Below, piece after piece: positions 61,057 to 64,000 of a DNA stretch of 64,000 nucleotides; within the stretch, counting starts at the first letter, position 1, and each line of letters opens with the position of its first letter. The position numbers and the translations under genes are program-made. The notes under the pieces were generated by a model. It did not search any database. It was given only the letters and a program-made list of their open reading frames with translations, and was not told the DNA's origin. Source of the DNA: Stachybotrys elegans (taxonomy: Eukaryota > Ascomycota > Sordariomycetes > Hypocreales > Stachybotryaceae); assembly GCA_020746835.1 (NCBI GenBank), contig JAGPNK010000010.1, positions 744,001-808,000 on the forward strand, read 5' to 3'.

Positions 61057-61876
61057 TTATTTCTGCTTCTTGCCCGACTTGGCCGCCTCCCTCTCGCGCT
61101 CGCGCTTGGCGTAGATGCCCGCCGTGAAGGGATCTTCGTAGCGCAGCGCCACAATGTACACGAGCAGCACCTCGGCCGTGAGCAGCAGTCCCGCGGGCTT
61201 GCCAAACAGCAGCGCCGTGCCGAGGAAGCTCATGGTCGAGCCCCAGTACATGGGCGCGCCCGTCACGTTAAAGGGGAAGCCCGTCACCATCTCGTCCATG
61301 AGGATGCCGAAGTAGTCTCCCAGGAACGTGCCCGTGATGCCCAGCGCCCAGGTCGACGTCACCACGAGCACGTTGCCGAACGCGATGAGCGTGTAGGCCG
61401 CCGCCTGCGAGTACGGCGTCAGCAGCAGCGGGTGCGTCGCCTGCTCGCTGATGGCCGTCTTGTAGAGCCAGTCGCGCACCAGGCCCAGCGAGAAGATGGT
61501 TGCCGCGAGCGCATAGCAGGCCGTGCGGGGCTGTCCGCCAAACAGCTTCGTCAAGATCTTGTTGTGGTACTCTGGGAAGATGGGTTAGAGAGCGTGTTTT
61601 CCAGTGCTGCGCTGAATCAAAACCACCCACCTTGACGCGCGACGATGCTGTGACAGATTGGTCAGCTTCCCTTTCTTCAATTCCAATGACCGGCAGGCAG
61701 CACTTACTTCCAGAACAGAGGGTTGAAGGCGATGGAGCATGCAGAGACTGTTGAGTGACTTGTGAGCCTCAATGCCCGCGCAAGAAGTGGACAGCTAAGC
61801 GTTTAGTTCCGCTTAGAACGTACATACCCAATAGGCTCTGCTTGCTGAAGTCGATGTAGTTGAGCAGGTCGGACAT
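61057..61876 (-). CDS. OPI3: Phosphatidyl-N-methylethanolamine N-methyltransferase (OPI3)
   Basis: ER membrane enzyme using S-adenosylmethionine for the last methylations of phosphatidylethanolamine to phosphatidylcholine. Four exons: 61876-61828, 61747-61708, 61647-61631 (17 nt) and 61571-61057; 206 aa, the usual size. It starts MSDLLNYIDFSKQSLL, continues SACSIAFNPLFWNIVARQEYHNK (assembled from exons 2-4), then LTKLFGGQPRTACYALA and several membrane helices. The phospholipid-methyltransferase signature is seen as TFLGDYFGILMDEMVTGFPFN and APMYWGSTMSFLGTALLFGKPAGLL, with the SAM-binding GSTM-type Gly and the C-terminal RYEDPFTAGIYAKRERER. The basic tail SGKKQK resembles an ER-retention signal. 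The very short third exon is supported by the conserved NIVARQEYHNK reading. Confidence 0.93.
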
Positions 61877-62479
61877 GATGGGCAGCCCTTGTATTCTGTG
61901 TCTCTTGTGGTGATGAGCCGAGGAGAGGGGTCGAGGTAGCCAAGGAGAGGAGACGTGTCGATGCGGTGAGCAACGAGATAAGTAATTGTGTTATCGTGAA
62001 AGCTTCTCTGGCAGCTGAAAGAAGCGAGACACCGAGAGGTTGGTTGGGTTGCATGGGTGCGTCATAGCTACATTGGCTAGTCAGTACCTGGCGAAGCAGC
62101 AAAGAATCTGCCTGTTACAAAGTATCTCACAACTCCACAAAAGCCAGCCATTTGAGCCGCGTCCAGCCGATGGTGATTTCTATCTTCCATTCTTCCTGGT
62201 ATATAAGCACAGTCGCCCATTACTCCCTATAGCCTCATCATATACCCGTAATTCGCAGACGTCCACCATGCGAGGACAATGCATTCGTTGCTTCTCCCAA
62301 AAACACCAGGGGGAAAAAAAAAAAGAAAAGAAAAAGGAAAGAGAAGAAGAAGAAGAAGAAGAAGAAAAAGGGCAGAAAAGGGACATGTCCGCCCTGTAGC
62401 TGCATCAAAAAATCATGTCTAAGACGGGTATCGGTATCAACGCCGGCAGTGCCTGGATGGGCCGTGGCCGCTCCTCCTT
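61877..62479. other. Spacer between OPI3 and RXT2
   Basis: 603 bp. A purine tract of AAAAAAAAAAGAAAAG and (GAA)n (about 62,312-62,375) lies downstream of the RXT2 stop, probably in its 3' untranslated region. No gene is supported. Confidence 0.45.
62312..62375. repeat. A-rich and GAA trinucleotide tract
   Basis: About 64 bp of purines including eight or so GAA units, downstream of RXT2. Confidence 0.8.
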
Positions 62480-63995
62480 TTATCGTCGGTTGCGCGTCTT
62501 CTTGCCCTGCGTCGTCGTGTCTTCCTCCTCCTCGTCCTGCCCCTTCTTGAGATCCTCCGTCAGGCCCCATTCCTCCTTGTCGTACCAGTCCTCGCCGTCC
62601 GACATATCGCGGTTGGGCCCGCAGTGCGCTTCTGCCTTGGACCAGTGCAGCACCTCCTTGCGCAGCCGCTCGGCCCGGAGCAGGCCTTCGTGCAGCCTCT
62701 TGGCTCCACGGCAGACTTCCTCCTGCTTCTGTACGTAGAGTGCGAGCAGCCGCCGGACATCCTCGGCCTCATATTCTGGAAGCCCCAGATCGCGGTCAGG
62801 CTTTGCGCCGACTGGTGGCAGGAAAATAGGATGGACAAAAGGCTGCTCCTGCGCCCCGGGCCCGGCCATGTGTGCCTTGTCCACCATTTCATTCGGAAGC
62901 TCCAGCTGAGGTGTGCCCTGGACCGAGGATTCCCCAGGGCCGTTTGGTATACTCTTGAGCTTGTCCTTTTCATTTCCCTCTCCCTGCTCAACAGCACCAT
63001 CCTCTGTCTTCTTCCCGTCTTGGACCGGCTTGTCCGAAGGATCCTGAGCCTTATTTAATCTGCCGTTCTTGGTATCATGGCTCTCAGCCGTGTCGTCTTG
63101 TCGGGCTTCGGTGCCGTCTCCACTAACATCAAGCATGGAGGTATCGCCGTTTTCTGTAATTTCTTGGGCACCGTTTGTTGCATTATTGCGCTCGGGTTGA
63201 GGTTCGCCGTTGACGGCGGTGGGGGAGGTGGCCTCGCCCAGACTCCGCGAAAGGCTGAGGAGATGACGAGCCACATGATCTTCGGTGTATAGTTCAATAT
63301 CGTCCGGTCTGACCATGTTCTCGCATGGCATCCATGTGCCGTCGCCAGAAAGTGCGGTCCACAGATGGCGGACCTTCCACAAGGACTGGTTCTCTTTGCG
63401 CATGATGCTGCAGCTCTGCCTGATGAGCTCGGTGAGGGTCTTTGAGGTGAATGGCTTGGATAGCGTCGGGTGCGTGGGAAGATCGGTCGATGCGGTTAGG
63501 GGAGAGAGGATTTCTAAAAGCAAGTCGTCAGCGATCAGCAGACTCGGCGGGCGGACGGGCGACAAACGTTCTAGTCGAATGTTGGCATAAGGATTCAAGG
63601 GTGCCGAGGCGGCAATGGCCTCGTCCACGCGCGCCTCGTCGTCGCTATCGACTTCATAGCCTTCGTCGTCCAGCAAGGGTGGGTTGCGCTGGATAATGGC
63701 TCGTCGCACACCAGCATACTCGACAATCTAGATTTTGTCAGATCGAGCCAGCGGTCGTGTCCCGTCTTGGAGACATGAGCATACCTCTTTGTAGGAACTA
63801 GGCCCCGAAGACGGTACCAGCTGGCCTTTGTGTGCGAATCGCGCGCGCCTCTTTAGCTTGTGGCCTCGGTTGCTGTAGTTGTCAATCTCGGAATCGGAAT
63901 CGCTCTCTAGAGGCGGACATGATTAGCAGTCAAGGCGGCGAGACGACAGTACGACCCAGCTTACCGTATGCCTTTCGCTTAAACGCCTTCTTCAT
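62480..63995 (-). CDS. RXT2: Rxt2-like subunit of the Rpd3L histone deacetylase complex (5' end near window edge)
   Basis: Exons are 63995-63965, 63906-63785, 63727-63568 and 63513-62480; 448 aa from the first visible ATG. That ATG is six bases from the window end, so a further upstream exon cannot be excluded. The RXT2 N-terminal domain is clear: KRKAYESDSDSEIDNYSNRGHKLKRRAR, EYAGVRRAIIQRNPPLLDDEGYEVDSDDE, then NPYANIRLEQILSPLTASTDLPTHP. A 54 nt intron (63567-63514, GTTTGT...TTTTAG) without an in-frame stop lies after IRLE. Translating through it inserts 18 foreign residues that break the conserved block. Later parts: RKENQSLWKVRHLWTALSGDGTWMPCE, a long Asp/Glu/Gly/Asn-rich region, and a conserved helical end (EDVRRLLALYVQKQEEVCRGAKRL). 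It ends in GKKTRNRR. Confidence 0.88.
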
Positions 63996-64000
63996 CCCCG

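Overview
This is a chromosomal segment from a filamentous ascomycete, most likely a Sordariomycete and probably of the order Hypocreales. The grounds are short introns (about 50-80 nt) with GTRNGT donors and CTAAC/CTGAC-type branch points, GC-rich coding DNA, and a fungus-specific gene set: a grg-1/ccg-1 homologue, a Yap1-type bZIP factor, an ERT1/AcuK gluconeogenesis activator, a DUF3632 protein and an ExgD-type GH5 glucanase. The order is inferred from protein resemblance from memory; no search was run.

I could build 25 loci exon by exon: 23 apparently intact genes (two cut by or close to the window edges), one clear pseudogene and one coding relic. 1-14.1 kb: a hormone-sensitive-lipase-type hydrolase (runs off the left edge), TSR2, a BSD/Dos2-like protein, the glucose-repressible gene grg-1, the oxidative-stress factor AP-1/Yap1 and a YANK-family AGC kinase. 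14.1-19.8 kb holds no gene I can support. 19.8-28 kb: a small mitochondrial-type protein, a broken SMP-30/gluconolactonase gene, an SDR oxidoreductase, a DUF3632 protein, a RING protein and a divergent riboflavin kinase. 28.3-30.6 kb: the ERT1/AcuK activator with a 3 kb gene-free upstream region. 33.6-46 kb: a DHA1-type MFS transporter, an ExgD-like glucanase head-to-head with mitochondrial branched-chain 2-oxoacid dehydrogenase E1-beta, F-actin capping protein alpha, a coding relic, cytochrome b5 and TFIIE-beta. 46.3-50 kb: a DsbA/FrnE-like protein and a four-finger C2H2 factor. 50-58.4 kb: an 8.4 kb tract with no recognisable gene. 58.4-64 kb: LSB5 (VHS+GAT), OPI3 and RXT2, the last reaching the right edge.

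Most of these are unrelated housekeeping genes. There is no secondary-metabolite cluster, no intact transposon and no sign of a new defence or mobile system. Loose themes are carbon-source response (grg-1, ERT1, MFS transporter), oxidative stress (AP-1) and endocytosis/actin (CapZ-alpha, LSB5).

The most notable observations are: an SMP-30 lactonase with two independent lesions (an in-frame TGA and a frame-breaking 17 bp tandem duplication); two introns that are multiples of three without in-frame stops, so naive translation inserts 18-19 false residues into AP-1 and RXT2; a multi-frame coding relic near 42.4-43.0 kb; a riboflavin kinase whose glycine-rich loop is remodelled; and a DsbA-like protein with CPWS in place of CPWC.
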